In this document: positions 42,209 through 52,178 of the stretch, piece after piece
Layout of the letters: each line of letters opens with the position of its first letter
Position numbering within the stretch: position 1 is the stretch's first letter
Assembly: GCA_963715895.1 (NCBI GenBank)
Contig: OY970284.1
Span: forward strand, 2,108,001 to 2,172,000
Source of the DNA: JADGNZ01 sp963715895
Lineage (GTDB): Bacteria; Acidobacteriota; Thermoanaerobaculia; Gp7-AA8
Reading direction: 5' to 3'
Length of the DNA: 64,000 bases
Notes under the pieces: generated by a model
Told to the model about the DNA's origin: nothing
Databases searched by the model: none
Seen by the model: the letters and a program-made list of their open reading frames with translations, nothing else
Translations under genes and position numbers: made by a program

Positions 42209-42571
42209 TCCTTGTTACGCGGTGTTTAGCCCGATTTCTCACACTCTCACTTGAATCGTCGACCCCTCTGTTACCCGTCGAGGGCCTTCTCCCCCAGCGG
42301 TTTTTTGCTGGGGGAGAAGGGGTTCTGACCGCGGATGAGGGGGCGGTTCACGCGGATGCCATTCGCGTGCGGCACCATGGATGCGACTTCAAACGGTCTC
42401 TGACCAGCGTCGGTAGATCGCATTTACGTGTACGCCCCCCTCATCCGCCTGTCGGCACCTTCTCCCCCGCAAAAAAACCTGCGGGGGAGAAGGCCCTCGA
42501 CGGGGAACAGGCTGCCGACGATTTACGTGACCCTGTGAGAAATCGGGCTAAACACCGCGAGACCGCGCTAC
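42209..42571. repeat. Composite palindromic element (MITE-like), intact copy
   Basis: Outer arms GCGGTGTTTAGCCCGATTTCTCACA (about 42219-42243) and the complement (about 42535-42560) extend into the GCGCGGTCTC module; the left arm has a 7-8-bp insertion (CTTGTTAC). Inner arms run from about 42268 to 42350 and 42430 to 42510, with CTTCTCCCCC...GGGGGAGAAGG hairpins and GGATGAGGGGGCG segments. The central part (about 42351-42428) is unpaired and non-coding. Same family as the IS481-split copy at 24471-26409. The 420-bp gap holds nothing else. Confidence 0.8.
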
Positions 42572-42580
42572 CGCTCCCAC

Positions 42581-42901
42581 TCAGCTCGCGCTCTTGTAGG
42601 CGGTGGCATAGCGTTTGGCGTCGGCGGGATTCTCGCTCACTTTTCGAATGGCGGCGGCGAACTGCTGTTCGTTGAGGCCGTGATCGGCGAGGATCTTGTC
42701 GGCGTCGTTCGGCTGCTTCTTGATCTGCGCGCCGAGGGCGCCCAGTTGCTCGGGGGAGAGCGAGGCGGCCGGTGCGGATGATTGCGCGGAGGCCGTGGCG
42801 GTGTCGGTTCCGGATGATGCCACGGTCGTTGAAGGGTTGTTCTTACAACCCGCCGCGAGGGCGAGCATCACGATGGCCGAGGATATGAGTACCTGTTTCA
42901 T
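42581..42901 (-). CDS. Small lipoprotein of unknown function
   Basis: A 106-aa protein with a lipoprotein signal: MKQVLISSAIVMLALAAGC, with Cys19 as the lipidated residue. A Thr/Ser/Ala linker is followed by a helical C-terminal domain (LSPEQLGALGAQIKKQP...). Its ATG overlaps the stop of the upstream His/Gly-rich gene by 4 nt, so the two are cotranscribed. Not recognised. Confidence 0.7.
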   Translation of the reverse strand: MKQVLISSAIVMLALAAGCKNNPSTTVASSGTDTATASAQSSAPAASLSPEQLGALGAQIKKQPNDADKILADHGLNEQQFAAAIRKVSENPADAKRYATAYKSAS

Positions 42902-44565
42902 TGGTCCTTCCCCTTTCCTTTCTTCTTCTCCTGGCCGGGAGGTCCGGCGGGCGGCTGCCCGTTTGGTGCGGCGGCGACTGGTGCGGCGACGACGGCCGGC
43001 TGTGGCGGTGCCGCCACGACGGCCGGCTGGCCATGACCCTGGCCGTGGTTTTCTCTGATGACGGGCTGCGGTGCCCCGGCAGGAGCTGCCACGAATGCCG
43101 GCGGACCGCCGTGACCGCGCCCATGTCCATGTTCAGGGGGTGCCGGAGTCGCGGCGGGTGCGGGGACGAACGCAGGAGCCGCGGCGTGACCGCGTCCATG
43201 TTCCTGATGAGTCATCGCCTGGGGTGCGGCCACAAACGGCGGCGCGGCCGCGACGGCGTGGCCTCGGCCGTGTTCCTGTCCGTTTCCCTGATTCAGGGAG
43301 GCGGGCGCGGAGGAGATCATCGGCGTCAGCACGGGGCCGGATTGCCTTTCGTGTCCTCGGCCATTGCCGCGGTGGGCACTTTCGACTACCGGAGCAGAGA
43401 CGACAGGCTGCTGGCCAACGATCCCATGATGACCGTGATTCTCGATTCTGCCGGGCCCCGCCGCGAATGCGCCGGCAAACGGCTGCGGCACCGCGGCGAT
43501 CGGAGCTTCGCGCTGGAACCTGTTCTCGCGCGCGAGCTCGCGCCGCGCCTGGCCCGGACTGGAGACGACTGCTCCGCTATTCTGCGAGGCGAGCAGACGT
43601 TGCACCTGAGACGGGGCTACGATCGCTGGTTGATTGACGGCCGTTCGTGAGGCTGCGAAGTTCGAGGCGACGCGTGTTTGAACGACCGGTGGGACCCAGC
43701 CTGTGTCAACGGGTGGAACGTAATACCGGGCGGCCTGCGTCGTGTAATAAGCCTGATTTCCGTAATACGGCGAGCCATAGTCGATCTGCGGTGCGACGCC
43801 GTAAACCTGAAGTTGCCGGCTGACGGTCTGCACGAACGGGTCGCCGGACAGTCCGTCGATACGCTGCGTGCGCACGTATTGGATGAAGTCAGGCTGCCCG
43901 TAGTAGCCGTTGTCGACCACCAGGGCGGCGGGCGCGTAGCGCATCAGTTCGACAAATTGCAACGGCGGAACGTCACCGAGGTTCAATTCGACGACAAGGC
44001 TGCCGACGCGGTCGTAGGGAACGCCGAGGTCGCAGACGTTCGCCACAGCCACCGGCATCTCGACCAGCGTGAGCGGGTCGAGGATCAAGCGGTCGCAGTG
44101 CCTTTGGATCTCGACGGGGACATAGTCGGGCTCGTAGGCGTACGAATACGGCTCCCGGACAAAGTGCCGACGCATACGATAACTGGCGGCCGGGACATCG
44201 TTGTCATACGTGCGCAGACGCGATTCCATCGAGGTGACTAGCGCGTCGCCCACGACGCCGCGGTCGACTTCTCCGTGGACCCATCCCACGAAATCCGGCC
44301 GGTTGTCCGTGCGTAGCACGAGCGCTACCGGAACATAGCGGAATACGTCGATGAAGTCCGCCGGGGGGACGTTCGCCTGATCCATGTAGGTGACCAGCTC
44401 TCCCACCCGGTCCGTCTGTACTCCTCGGACGTCACATACCGCGGAGACGGCAAGGGGCATGGCGACATAGGAGAGCACGTCGCTGCGGTCGTATGTATTG
44501 AATGCTTTCGCTTCGATCGGCAGAAACGCCAGAAGAAGAAGCAGAGTGAGTGAGAGTTTTTTCAT
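42898..44565 (-). CDS. Exported protein with duplicated domain and His/Gly-rich tail
   Basis: A 555-aa precursor starting at ATG44565 (GGAGGAAAG upstream). Signal peptide at residues 1-21 (ending AKA). Two copies of a roughly 60-residue domain follow: one with YVAMPLAVSAVCDVRGVQTDRVGELV..FRYVPVALV, the second with LVEMPVAVANVCDLGVPYDRVGSLV..MRYAPAALV. The C-terminal 250 residues are low-complexity, with repeated HEHGRGHA-type blocks and a Lys-rich end. His clusters might bind metal. Not recognised; an envelope or surface protein by its signal. Confidence 0.65.
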   Translation of the reverse strand: MKKLSLTLLLLLAFLPIEAKAFNTYDRSDVLSYVAMPLAVSAVCDVRGVQTDRVGELVTYMDQANVPPADFIDVFRYVPVALVLRTDNRPDFVGWVHGEVDRGVVGDALVTSMESRLRTYDNDVPAASYRMRRHFVREPYSYAYEPDYVPVEIQRHCDRLILDPLTLVEMPVAVANVCDLGVPYDRVGSLVVELNLGDVPPLQFVELMRYAPAALVVDNGYYGQPDFIQYVRTQRIDGLSGDPFVQTVSRQLQVYGVAPQIDYGSPYYGNQAYYTTQAARYYVPPVDTGWVPPVVQTRVASNFAASRTAVNQPAIVAPSQVQRLLASQNSGAVVSSPGQARRELARENRFQREAPIAAVPQPFAGAFAAGPGRIENHGHHGIVGQQPVVSAPVVESAHRGNGRGHERQSGPVLTPMISSAPASLNQGNGQEHGRGHAVAAAPPFVAAPQAMTHQEHGRGHAAAPAFVPAPAATPAPPEHGHGRGHGGPPAFVAAPAGAPQPVIRENHGQGHGQPAVVAAPPQPAVVAAPVAAAPNGQPPAGPPGQEKKKGKGKDQ

Positions 44566-44694
44566 CGGTCTTTCCTCCGCGGCTTCTCCCTGCATGGAAG
44601 CCACCCGTGTGAAAAGACACTGCAACAGAGGGGCCGGGAATGAGTTTCGATGCGGACTCAACTGCAATTGGCGAGCGATATTTGTTGCCAGCCT

Positions 44695-44982
44695 CTACGA
44701 CTTATCGTCCACTTGCGCGGGGGCGAAACGCTGACGGGCCTGGAACGTGCGGTCGAGTCCGATCCACTTTACGTTGTCGAGTGAAACAGTGTGCTCGCCG
44801 GCCGGCCAGTTGCCCCTGGGGAGATAGAAGTGGCCGTCGCCGAAGATCCGGTACTTTCGGACCAGGTCGCGCATGCTGGTGCAGCCGTTGGTGTGGGCCT
44901 TCAGCCCGCGAAGCTCCAGCAGTTCGCCGGTTCGTTCGGCCACTCCTTCATAGACGCGGATCTCCTCGCATACCTGTTTCAT
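44695..44982 (-). CDS. Small protein of unknown function
   Basis: A 95-aa soluble protein starting at ATG44982 (AGGTGA upstream). Sequence MKQVCEEIRVYEGVAERTGE... has two Cys and a C-terminal basic/aromatic region (YLPRGNWPAGEH). Not recognised. It is divergent from the response regulator gene, 108 bp apart. Confidence 0.5.
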   Translation of the reverse strand: MKQVCEEIRVYEGVAERTGELLELRGLKAHTNGCTSMRDLVRKYRIFGDGHFYLPRGNWPAGEHTVSLDNVKWIGLDRTFQARQRFAPAQVDDKS

Positions 44983-45090
44983 CGGTCACCTGTCCGGATT
45001 GCGATTACTGCAAAAAGCGAGCACACTCCTTGCGTCTACCGGTAGGGCTTCGGATCTGGCGCCGAATCCGCATGCCGCAATCGCACTATT

Positions 45091-45540
45091 ATGGTTCAGC
45101 CCCCGAAGGTCCTGGTGGTGGAGGATGACGACGCGATTCGCGCCCTGCTGCTCGCGGCATTGCGCCGTGAGCCGTTCGACGTTCATGCGGCGGTGAATGG
45201 TGCCGAGGCGATCGAGCTCGTGCGCGCGTCCGAGTACGCGGTAATCCTGCTCGATTTGATGATGCCGGCATTGAATGGCGTGGAGTTCCTGCAGCTCTTT
45301 CATGAGATGGCGCCGGAGTCGCGCACGGTCATCTTCGTGATGACCGCTTTTGATGACACGATGGTCCGCCACGTGGCACCCAACCTCGTCCACGGCATCG
45401 TCCGGAAGCCTTTCGACGTTCCGCAGCTCGTGGCCATGGTCCGCGAGGTAGCGCTGACGCGGATGCCGGAAGCGACGGCCACCGAGCGCGACACGAAGGC
45501 CGACGTGGTCGAGGCCGTCGACGAGGCACGACCGAACTGA
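45091..45540 (+). CDS. Single-domain response regulator
   Basis: A 149-aa receiver. Acid pocket EDDD at residues 11-14, phospho-acceptor Asp in ILLDLMMP, Thr in VMTAFDD and Lys in VRKPFD. About 25 residues of charged tail follow, with no output domain. No kinase adjacent. It is convergent with the M48 peptidase gene, with a repeat element filling the gap exactly. Confidence 0.9.
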   Translation: MVQPPKVLVVEDDDAIRALLLAALRREPFDVHAAVNGAEAIELVRASEYAVILLDLMMPALNGVEFLQLFHEMAPESRTVIFVMTAFDDTMVRHVAPNLVHGIVRKPFDVPQLVAMVREVALTRMPEATATERDTKADVVEAVDEARPN

Positions 45541-45631
45541 CGGCGCTTCGCGCGTTGTCGGTTATCGGTTGTCAGTTCTCGACCAGGCACCGATAACCGA
45601 TAACCGATAACCGACAACGCGCGAAGCGCCG
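45541..45631. repeat. Heptamer-type inverted repeat between convergent genes
   Basis: Arms GGCGCTTCGCGCGTTGTCGG (45542-45561) and its complement (45611-45630) with GTTATCGG/CCGATAAC inside form a stem of about 30 bp. It fills the exact space from the base after the response regulator stop to the peptidase stop, so it is well placed as a two-way terminator. Confidence 0.8.
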
Positions 45632-46948
45632 CTATTTCGCGAAGAGCTTCAGATTCTCGCCCTTCCATTGCATCGCTGACTTGATCCGGTTACGGCCGCT
45701 GGGGTGATCGTAAAAGATCCACTCCTCGACCGGGCCGGGGGACATCTTTCGGTATTCGGCGAGATGGATGGCCGCTTGTGCGAAGCCGTCCGGCTGCCTG
45801 CTGGCGTTGAGGCCGTACATGTCCGCTTCCTTCTCCGCGGTGCGGGTCTCCGTGTTGGCGATCGGCGTGAGGATGAAGAAGAAGATGCTCACCAGCAGCA
45901 TGAACAGCGGCAGTACGGCTGTGTCGCCGACACCTCGGATTTGCCAGCGCTCGCCCCATCGAGCCAGTGACCAGCCGAGCGACCAGCGCAACAGGGCGAA
46001 GCCGGCCACGATCACGATGAGAAAGAAGTACATCGATTTGTAGACGTGATTGAGCACGTAGTGCCCCATCTCGTGGCCCATGACCGCCTGAATCTCCTCG
46101 GATGATCCGCGCCGCAGCAGGTTGTCGTTGAGGGTGATGCGCATGGTGTTCCCGAAGCCGCTGACGTTGGCGCTCATGCGCGTGGTCTGGCGCGAGGCGT
46201 CGATCTCGTAGACGTCGTGGACCGGAATTCCGTTCGCGCGGGCCAGTGAAAGGATCGGGATGGTCACCTTCGGATCGTTCAGGATGGAAACCTTGTTGAA
46301 GATCGGAGTGAGATAGACGGGCCCGATCAGAGCGGTGAAGATCAGGAAGAGAAACGTGACCACCGCGCCCCAGATGTGCCACGTCCGCGGCAGGCGGCGG
46401 GCCACGCCGAACAACAGCATGGTCAGAATCCCACCCAGTACCACGCCCACGAGCAGACCCTTGCCCTGATCTACCATCCAGGGGCCGAATGTCTGCGTGG
46501 CCAGGCCGTACTTGTGCTCGCGGAAGTAACCCTCATAGACCGCCAGCGGAAATCCGAGGATGGTGGTGATGATGAGGTACTGCAGAAAGTAAATGAATGT
46601 CTGCAGCGGCTTGAATCGCGTCAGCTTCTCCGCCCAGTTGCGCATCCCGGCGGACCAGCGGAACTGCAGGAGGATGAGGCTGATCGCCGCGGCGTAGAGG
46701 AAGTCCCAGAGGATCAGCCAGTAACCTCCCTCGAAGTAGGCATCCGACCTCGCCTTTGCTGCCGGCGGGATCAACGCCAGATACGCCTCGGTGGCCGCGT
46801 CGGCGTTGAATTGCGGCGAAGGTTGCGCGGCTGCCGGCACGCCCAGCGCCGGCTCGGGGGCCGTGGTCGTCTGCTGCGCGAACGCGGTGATTCCGGCCAG
46901 CGAGATCAGCGCGGCCAGCACGAGGGGCACGAAATGGCGAGAGCTCAT
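45632..46948 (-). CDS. M48 family membrane metallopeptidase (Ste24-like)
   Basis: A 438-aa zinc peptidase starting at ATG46948 (GGGAGAA upstream). Signal or first helix at residues 1-24, then several helices. Zinc motif VMGHEMGHYVLNH (HExxH) with the third ligand in AEKEADMYG. These are the features of CAAX-protease-type M48A enzymes, which cleave near membranes. It follows the pump operon on the same strand, 76 bp after the permease stop. Confidence 0.88.
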   Translation of the reverse strand: MSSRHFVPLVLAALISLAGITAFAQQTTTAPEPALGVPAAAQPSPQFNADAATEAYLALIPPAAKARSDAYFEGGYWLILWDFLYAAAISLILLQFRWSAGMRNWAEKLTRFKPLQTFIYFLQYLIITTILGFPLAVYEGYFREHKYGLATQTFGPWMVDQGKGLLVGVVLGGILTMLLFGVARRLPRTWHIWGAVVTFLFLIFTALIGPVYLTPIFNKVSILNDPKVTIPILSLARANGIPVHDVYEIDASRQTTRMSANVSGFGNTMRITLNDNLLRRGSSEEIQAVMGHEMGHYVLNHVYKSMYFFLIVIVAGFALLRWSLGWSLARWGERWQIRGVGDTAVLPLFMLLVSIFFFILTPIANTETRTAEKEADMYGLNASRQPDGFAQAAIHLAEYRKMSPGPVEEWIFYDHPSGRNRIKSAMQWKGENLKLFAK

Positions 46949-47024
46949 GAATTCTCCCGGGCGCCACGTGTGCGCCCGCCGCGATTGGACGAGTGGTGAT
47001 ACGGACAAGGAGCGTCCGGGTTCG

Positions 47025-48250
47025 CTATTCGTAGCGAAGGGCGTCGATCGGGTCGAGTTTCGCTGCTTTGCGCGCCGGGTAGAAGCCGAAGAAGATGCCG
47101 ACGAAGGCCGCGACGCCGAACGAGAGCGCGACCGAGGCGGGCGTCACCACGATCGGCCATTGCAGGAAGCGCTTGACCCCGATCGAGGCACCGATACCGA
47201 GAGCGATGCCGAGAGCTCCTCCGACGATGGCCAGCGTGACCGCCTCGAACAGGAACTGCAGCAGAACGTGCCTTCCCTTCGCGCCGATGGCCATGCGGAT
47301 GCCGATCTCTCGCGTCCGCTCGGTGACCGACACCAGCATGATGTTCATGATGCCGATGCCGCCGACGAGCAGAGAGATGCCGGCGATGACCAGCAACAGC
47401 ACCCGCAGGATCGCGGTTTGTGCTCCCGATGCCTGGGCGATCTCCTCCTGCGAGCGCATCTGGAAGTCGGGATCGCCGCTGGGCGGGATGCGATGACGCT
47501 GGCGCAGGACGGCGTCGATTTCGTTCTGTGCCTGCTGCACCTGGTCCGCGGAAACGGCGGAGAGCTGGATCATGTCGATCTTGGTCTTGCCGGAGAGCCG
47601 CTTCATCACGGTGGTGTAGGGGGCGATGATGGTGTCGTCCTGATCCTGTCCCATCATGTTGCCGCCCTTTTTCTCGAGCACGCCGAGGACCTTGAAGGGG
47701 ACGTTCTTGATGCGGACGATCTGGTTGACCGACTGGCCGTCAGGAAAGAGATTCTCGGCCACGGTGGTGCCGAGGACGCAGACCTTGGAGGCGCTTTTCA
47801 CGTCCTGATCGCTGAAAAAGGTTCCCTCGGAGACGTTCCAGGAGCGGATGAGCGGATAGTCGACGCTCACGCCCTGAATGGAGGTTCCCCAGTTGAGCTC
47901 TCCGGCCACGACCTGCGCGGTGGCGCGCACGGTCGGCGAGATGTACGCGACGGCGGGGCACTCCGCCTTGATGGCGTCGGAGTCGTCGGCGGTGAGGGTG
48001 GAGTTGCCGGTGAAGGTGCGGGCGCCGCTCGAGGTGGCCGCGCCGGGGAAGAGCATGATGTAGTTCGTGCCGAGGGAGTTGATGGTGTTCTCGACCGACT
48101 TGGCCGCGCCGTTGCCGATGGCCACGACGGCGATGACGCAGCCGACGCCGATGATGATGCCCAAGGCGGTCAGGAAGGAGCGCATCTTGTTGCGCGCGAT
48201 CGCCCGCAGACCGACCATGGTGATGTTGCTGATGCGCATGACTGAGCTTT

Positions 48251-48254
<4 letters not shown>
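47025..48254 (-). CDS. MacB-like ABC transporter permease
   Basis: A 409-aa permease with an N-terminal helix (about 20-45), a large periplasmic MacB_PCD domain (about 50-260) and a C-terminal FtsX domain of three helices (about 285-400, including EIGIRMAIGAKGRHVL). The ATPase is a separate gene just upstream with a 4-nt overlap. Partner of the lipoprotein adaptor at 49030-50448. Exports an unknown substrate (macrolide, peptide or siderophore are usual). Confidence 0.88.
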
Positions 48255-49029
<775 letters not shown>

Positions 49030-49030
<1 letters not shown>

Positions 49031-50448
49031 TAGCGTCCACCTCTGCCGCCGCCCGGACGTCCGCCGCCCATCGGGTTACTGGCTCCCGGAGGAGGATTCG
49101 TGTCGACTTTGGATGTGGCCAGGCCGACGACGATGTTGTCGCCTTCCTTCAGATCGCCGGAGAGAACCTGCGTGTAGTGGCCGTCGGTGATGCCGGTGCG
49201 GATCTCGACCGCTTTGAGCTTGTTGTCGGCACCGAGGATGTAGACCGTCTGCGGACGCTTGCGCGCGGCAGGTATCCCTCCGAGAGCGCCGGCGGCGCCG
49301 CCCATTCCGGAAGCACGGTTGCCCCAGCGGGCGGCACGCTCTTCGGGACTCAGGCCGCCGGTGGCCGTCGAGGTCTGCCCATTCTGCATCCGGTTGCGCC
49401 AACGCGCGCGCTGTTCGGGAGTGGGACCGCCGGAGCTCGTGGCGGTCTGGGTCCGGACGGTCTGCGTCGTTTCGGTGGTCTGTGTGGTTTCCATGGTCTG
49501 CGTCGCCTGCGCATTGCGGCCGGCGGAGCTGGTGGCCGGCTTGGCTCCCGGAACCGCGGTGTCGGGCTTGAATCGAAGCGCGGCATTGGCGATGCGAAGG
49601 ACGTCGCGGACGCTGGCGACGTCGATGGTGACGTTGGCGGTCATCTTCGGACGCAGCCTCTCCTCGGGATTCGGAACTTCGATGATGACCGGATAGGTGA
49701 CGACGTTCTGGCTCACCGTGGCATTGAGACGGATCTGGGAGATGCGTCCGCGGAACTCCTGGTCGGGATAGGAGTCGACGGTGAAGCGCGCGGTCTGGCC
49801 GACGGCGATGCGGCCGATGTCGGACTGGTCGACGTCCGCCTGCACCTGCATCTTGGTCAGATCCTGGGCGATGGAGAAGAGCGTCGGCGCCTGAAACGAT
49901 GCGGCGACGGTCTGACCGACGTCGTATTGCCGGTCGACGACGGTGCCGTCGATGGGCGAGATGATCTTCGCGTATTTCAGGCTGGTCAGCGCCTGGGCCA
50001 GAGCGGCCGTCGATTGCTGGACGATGGCACTGGATCCCTCATACGCGGCCTTCGCGGAGTCGAGGTCCGACTGCGGTGACAGGCCTGCCTTCACCAGACG
50101 CGATGAGCGTTCGTAGGTGATCTTGGCATTTGCGGCATCGACGCGCGACTTGGTGAGGTCGGCTTTACGCTGATCCACTGCCTGCTGAAACGGTGTGGGA
50201 TCGAGCTCGGCCAGGAGTTGGCCGGTCTTGACCCGGCTGTTGTAGTCGACATAGAGGCGGGCGATGACGCCCGATACCTGGCTGCCGACCTGTACGGTGG
50301 TGACGGCGGATAGTGTTCCGGTGGCGGTCACCGTCATGGTGACGGTTCCCTTGTCGACTTTTTCCGTCCGGTATTGTTCGTTCTTATTGCCGCTGCCTTT
50401 GCACGCTGCAAGGGCAGCAATCGTCAGTATCGCTGCAAAACGTCTCAC
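49030..50448 (-). CDS. MacA-like periplasmic adaptor (membrane fusion lipoprotein)
   Basis: A 472-aa HlyD/MacA-type adaptor. I place the start at GTG50448 with GGAGGGAG upstream; this gives a lipobox (ILTIAALAAC). The barrel-lipoyl part (VQVGSQVSGVIARLYVDYNSRV) and a coiled hairpin (about 75-165) are clear, then a beta-barrel to about 300. A low-complexity Thr/Gln/Gly insert (ETTQTTETTQTV, about 330-410) and a Gly/Arg-rich tail are unusual for the family. First gene of the three-gene pump operon. No outer-membrane TolC partner in the window. Confidence 0.88.
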
Positions 50449-50578
50449 GCTCAGGACTCCCTCCGGGCACCTTACGACCCGATGCATCGGGCGTTGAATG
50501 GCGGGGCGAAGTGTAATGCAGCGCATCGCGCGGCGCACGCGAGCCCGGCGGGCGAAACCGATTCGTGACGGGGGACGC

Positions 50579-50697
50579 GCGGTCTCGGGGTTTTCGGTTG
50601 CTAAGTTGCTAAGTTGCTTGGTGAGACACGCGAATCCCTTACCTCGAGACCAAGCAACTCAGCAACTCAGCAACCCAGCAACCGAACACCGCGAGAC
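50579..50697. repeat. Inverted repeat of TTGCTAAG units with GCGGTCTC arms
   Basis: GGTTGCTAAGTTGCTAAG (50597-50614) faces CTCAGCAACTCAGCAACC-type sequence (50658-50683), flanked by GCGGTCTC (50579-50586) and its complement GAGAC near 50697. The units are 8 bp. The IS3-family element begins directly at its right edge. Confidence 0.7.
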
Positions 50698-50745
50698 TGG
50701 AGTTGACCCGATTTCGTGGACACCTGAACAATAGGGAGATCCGCG

Positions 50746-51060
50746 ATGCCAAAATACCGCAAGCCATATCCGAAAGAGTTCAAAGAGAAGTTGGTGTCTC
50801 TGGTTCGGCAAGGACGTACTCCGCAGGAGTTGTCGAGAGAGTTTGAGCCGACAGGGCAGGCGATCCGAAACTGGGTCGCGCAGTCGGACCGCGACGAAGG
50901 ACGACGAGAAGACGGTCTGACCACGAGCGAGCGCGAAGAGTTGCATCGCTTACGGCGCGACAATGAGCGGCTTCTCGAAGAGCGGGAGATCCTAAAAAAA
51001 GCCGCGGCCTGGTTCGCTCAGGAGACGGAGAAGACCTCGAGAAGGTCTTCTTCTTCATAG
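50746..51060 (+). CDS. IS3-family transposase OrfA
   Basis: A 104-aa protein with an N-terminal helix-turn-helix (YPKEFKEKLVSLVRQGRTPQ) and a C-terminal leucine-zipper-like helix ending EREILKKAAAWFAQE, as usual for OrfA. An A7 run at 50994-51000 lies in the place where -1 frameshifting to OrfB occurs in the family. Confidence 0.9.
   Translation: MPKYRKPYPKEFKEKLVSLVRQGRTPQELSREFEPTGQAIRNWVAQSDRDEGRREDGLTTSEREELHRLRRDNERLLEEREILKKAAAWFAQETEKTSRRSSSS
50994..51001 (+). promoter_or_regulatory. Likely -1 ribosomal frameshift site (A7-G)
   Basis: AAAAAAAG occurs in orfA codons for Lys-Lys-Ala. The -1 frame stays open from here into orfB (through LEKVFFFIDAHQA), which allows an OrfAB fusion, the active transposase in this family. 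Confidence 0.6.
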
Positions 51061-51074
51061 ACGCGCACCAGGCC

Positions 51075-51992
51075 ATGTTCTCGATCCGGGCGATGTGCCG
51101 CGTGCTGGATGTCTCCACCAGCGGGTACTACGCCTGGCGCCGGCGGAAGATCAGTGTACGAAGCCGGGAGGACGAGGACCTTCGAAGGAGGATCCGGGCG
51201 ATCCATGATCGTTCCCGCCAGACGTACGGATCGCCTCGCATTCACGCCGAACTGAAGGAAGAAGGAACGCGAATTGGTCGGAAACGAGTGGCTCGTTTGA
51301 TGAATGAATCGGGTCTTGCCGGTGTCAGCCGACGGAGGTCGGTTCGCACCACGCGCCGCGATCCGGCGGCTCGGCCGGCACCCGATCTGGTCGATCGGAA
51401 GTTCGTGGCAAACGGCCCGAATCAGCTCTGGGTAGCCGACATCACGTACATCCCGACGCTGGCCGGCTTTCTCTATCTGGCCGTGGTGCTCGACGTCTGG
51501 AGCCGCAAGATCGTCGGCTGGGCAATGAGCTCGGGGCTGGCAACGCGCATCGTTCTGGATGCACTGGCCATGGCCGTCGAGCAACGACGGCCGACCGAGG
51601 GGGTGATCCATCATTCGGATCAAGGATGTCAGTACACCTCGACCGAGTTCGGCAAACGCTGTCGTGAGGCTGGCGTGCGGCCGTCGATGGGATCGCTCGC
51701 CGATTGCTACGACAACGCCATGTGCGAGAGCTTTTTCGCCACCCTCGAATGCGAGTTGCTCGACCGCACGCGATTCGCCGATCGCGCCGAGGCCGAACTG
51801 GCCGTGTTCGACTTCATCGAGGGTTTCTACAACACGCATCGCCGTCACTCGGCGATCGGCTATCTCGCTCCCGTCGCCTTCGAGCAGAAAACCGACCCTG
51901 CCCAATCTTCAAGCTCTCTGAAGGCTCGACACCCCCTCCTCGATCCTCCCCCTCAAGGGGGAGGAGGAAAGGCCTCACTCCAATGCTCATAA
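51075..51992 (+). CDS. IS3-family transposase OrfB, altered C-terminus
   Basis: A 305-aa catalytic protein. HTH_21 (RQTYGSPRIHAELKEEG) and rve core with D in WVADITYIP, D in HHSDQGCQYTS and E in DNAMCESFFATLE. The normal family end is near YLAPVAFEQK. The last 30 residues (SSSSLKARHPLLDPPPQGG...) come from the inserted module and are foreign. Frame is -1 to orfA. Confidence 0.88.
   Translation: MFSIRAMCRVLDVSTSGYYAWRRRKISVRSREDEDLRRRIRAIHDRSRQTYGSPRIHAELKEEGTRIGRKRVARLMNESGLAGVSRRRSVRTTRRDPAARPAPDLVDRKFVANGPNQLWVADITYIPTLAGFLYLAVVLDVWSRKIVGWAMSSGLATRIVLDALAMAVEQRRPTEGVIHHSDQGCQYTSTEFGKRCREAGVRPSMGSLADCYDNAMCESFFATLECELLDRTRFADRAEAELAVFDFIEGFYNTHRRHSAIGYLAPVAFEQKTDPAQSSSSLKARHPLLDPPPQGGGGKASLQCS
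51909..51973. repeat. Module shared with the IS481-family element
   Basis: TCAAGCTCTCTGAAGGCTCG then ACACCCCCTCCTCGATCCTC and a CTCCCCCTCAAGGGGGAG hairpin. About 94% identical by eye to 25951-26012. Confidence 0.7.
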
Positions 51993-52105
51993 CGACACTT
52001 TCCACTCCCCACTCACCACATGTACCATCAAAACCGCGCAGGTGATTCGTTTGACCGACGCCAAACTACTAACCCGTCCACGAAAGCGGGGCAGGCTCAT
52101 CCCGC

Positions 52106-52145
52106 GCAACCGCGAGACCCCGCAACCGCGAGACCCCGCAACCGC
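52106..52145. repeat. Short direct repeats of GCAACCGCGAGACCCC
   Basis: Two 16-bp copies (52106-52121, 52122-52137) and a partial third, related to the GGTCTCGCGG module. They lie in the leader of the bactofilin gene. Confidence 0.6.
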
Positions 52146-52178
52146 ATCGAGCCCGACCTACGTTATGCTTCGGCCCCC

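Larger units (their letters stand above)
50698..51992 (+). mobile_element. IS3-family element, right end missing
   Basis: The left terminal repeat TGGAGTTGACCCGATTTCG begins at 50698, and orfA and orfB follow. No inverted copy of that end exists downstream to about 52180, and the 3' end of orfB runs into the module at 51909-51973 also seen in the IS481 copy. So the right end has been lost or replaced. Probably immobile unless a partner supplies ends. Confidence 0.75.
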
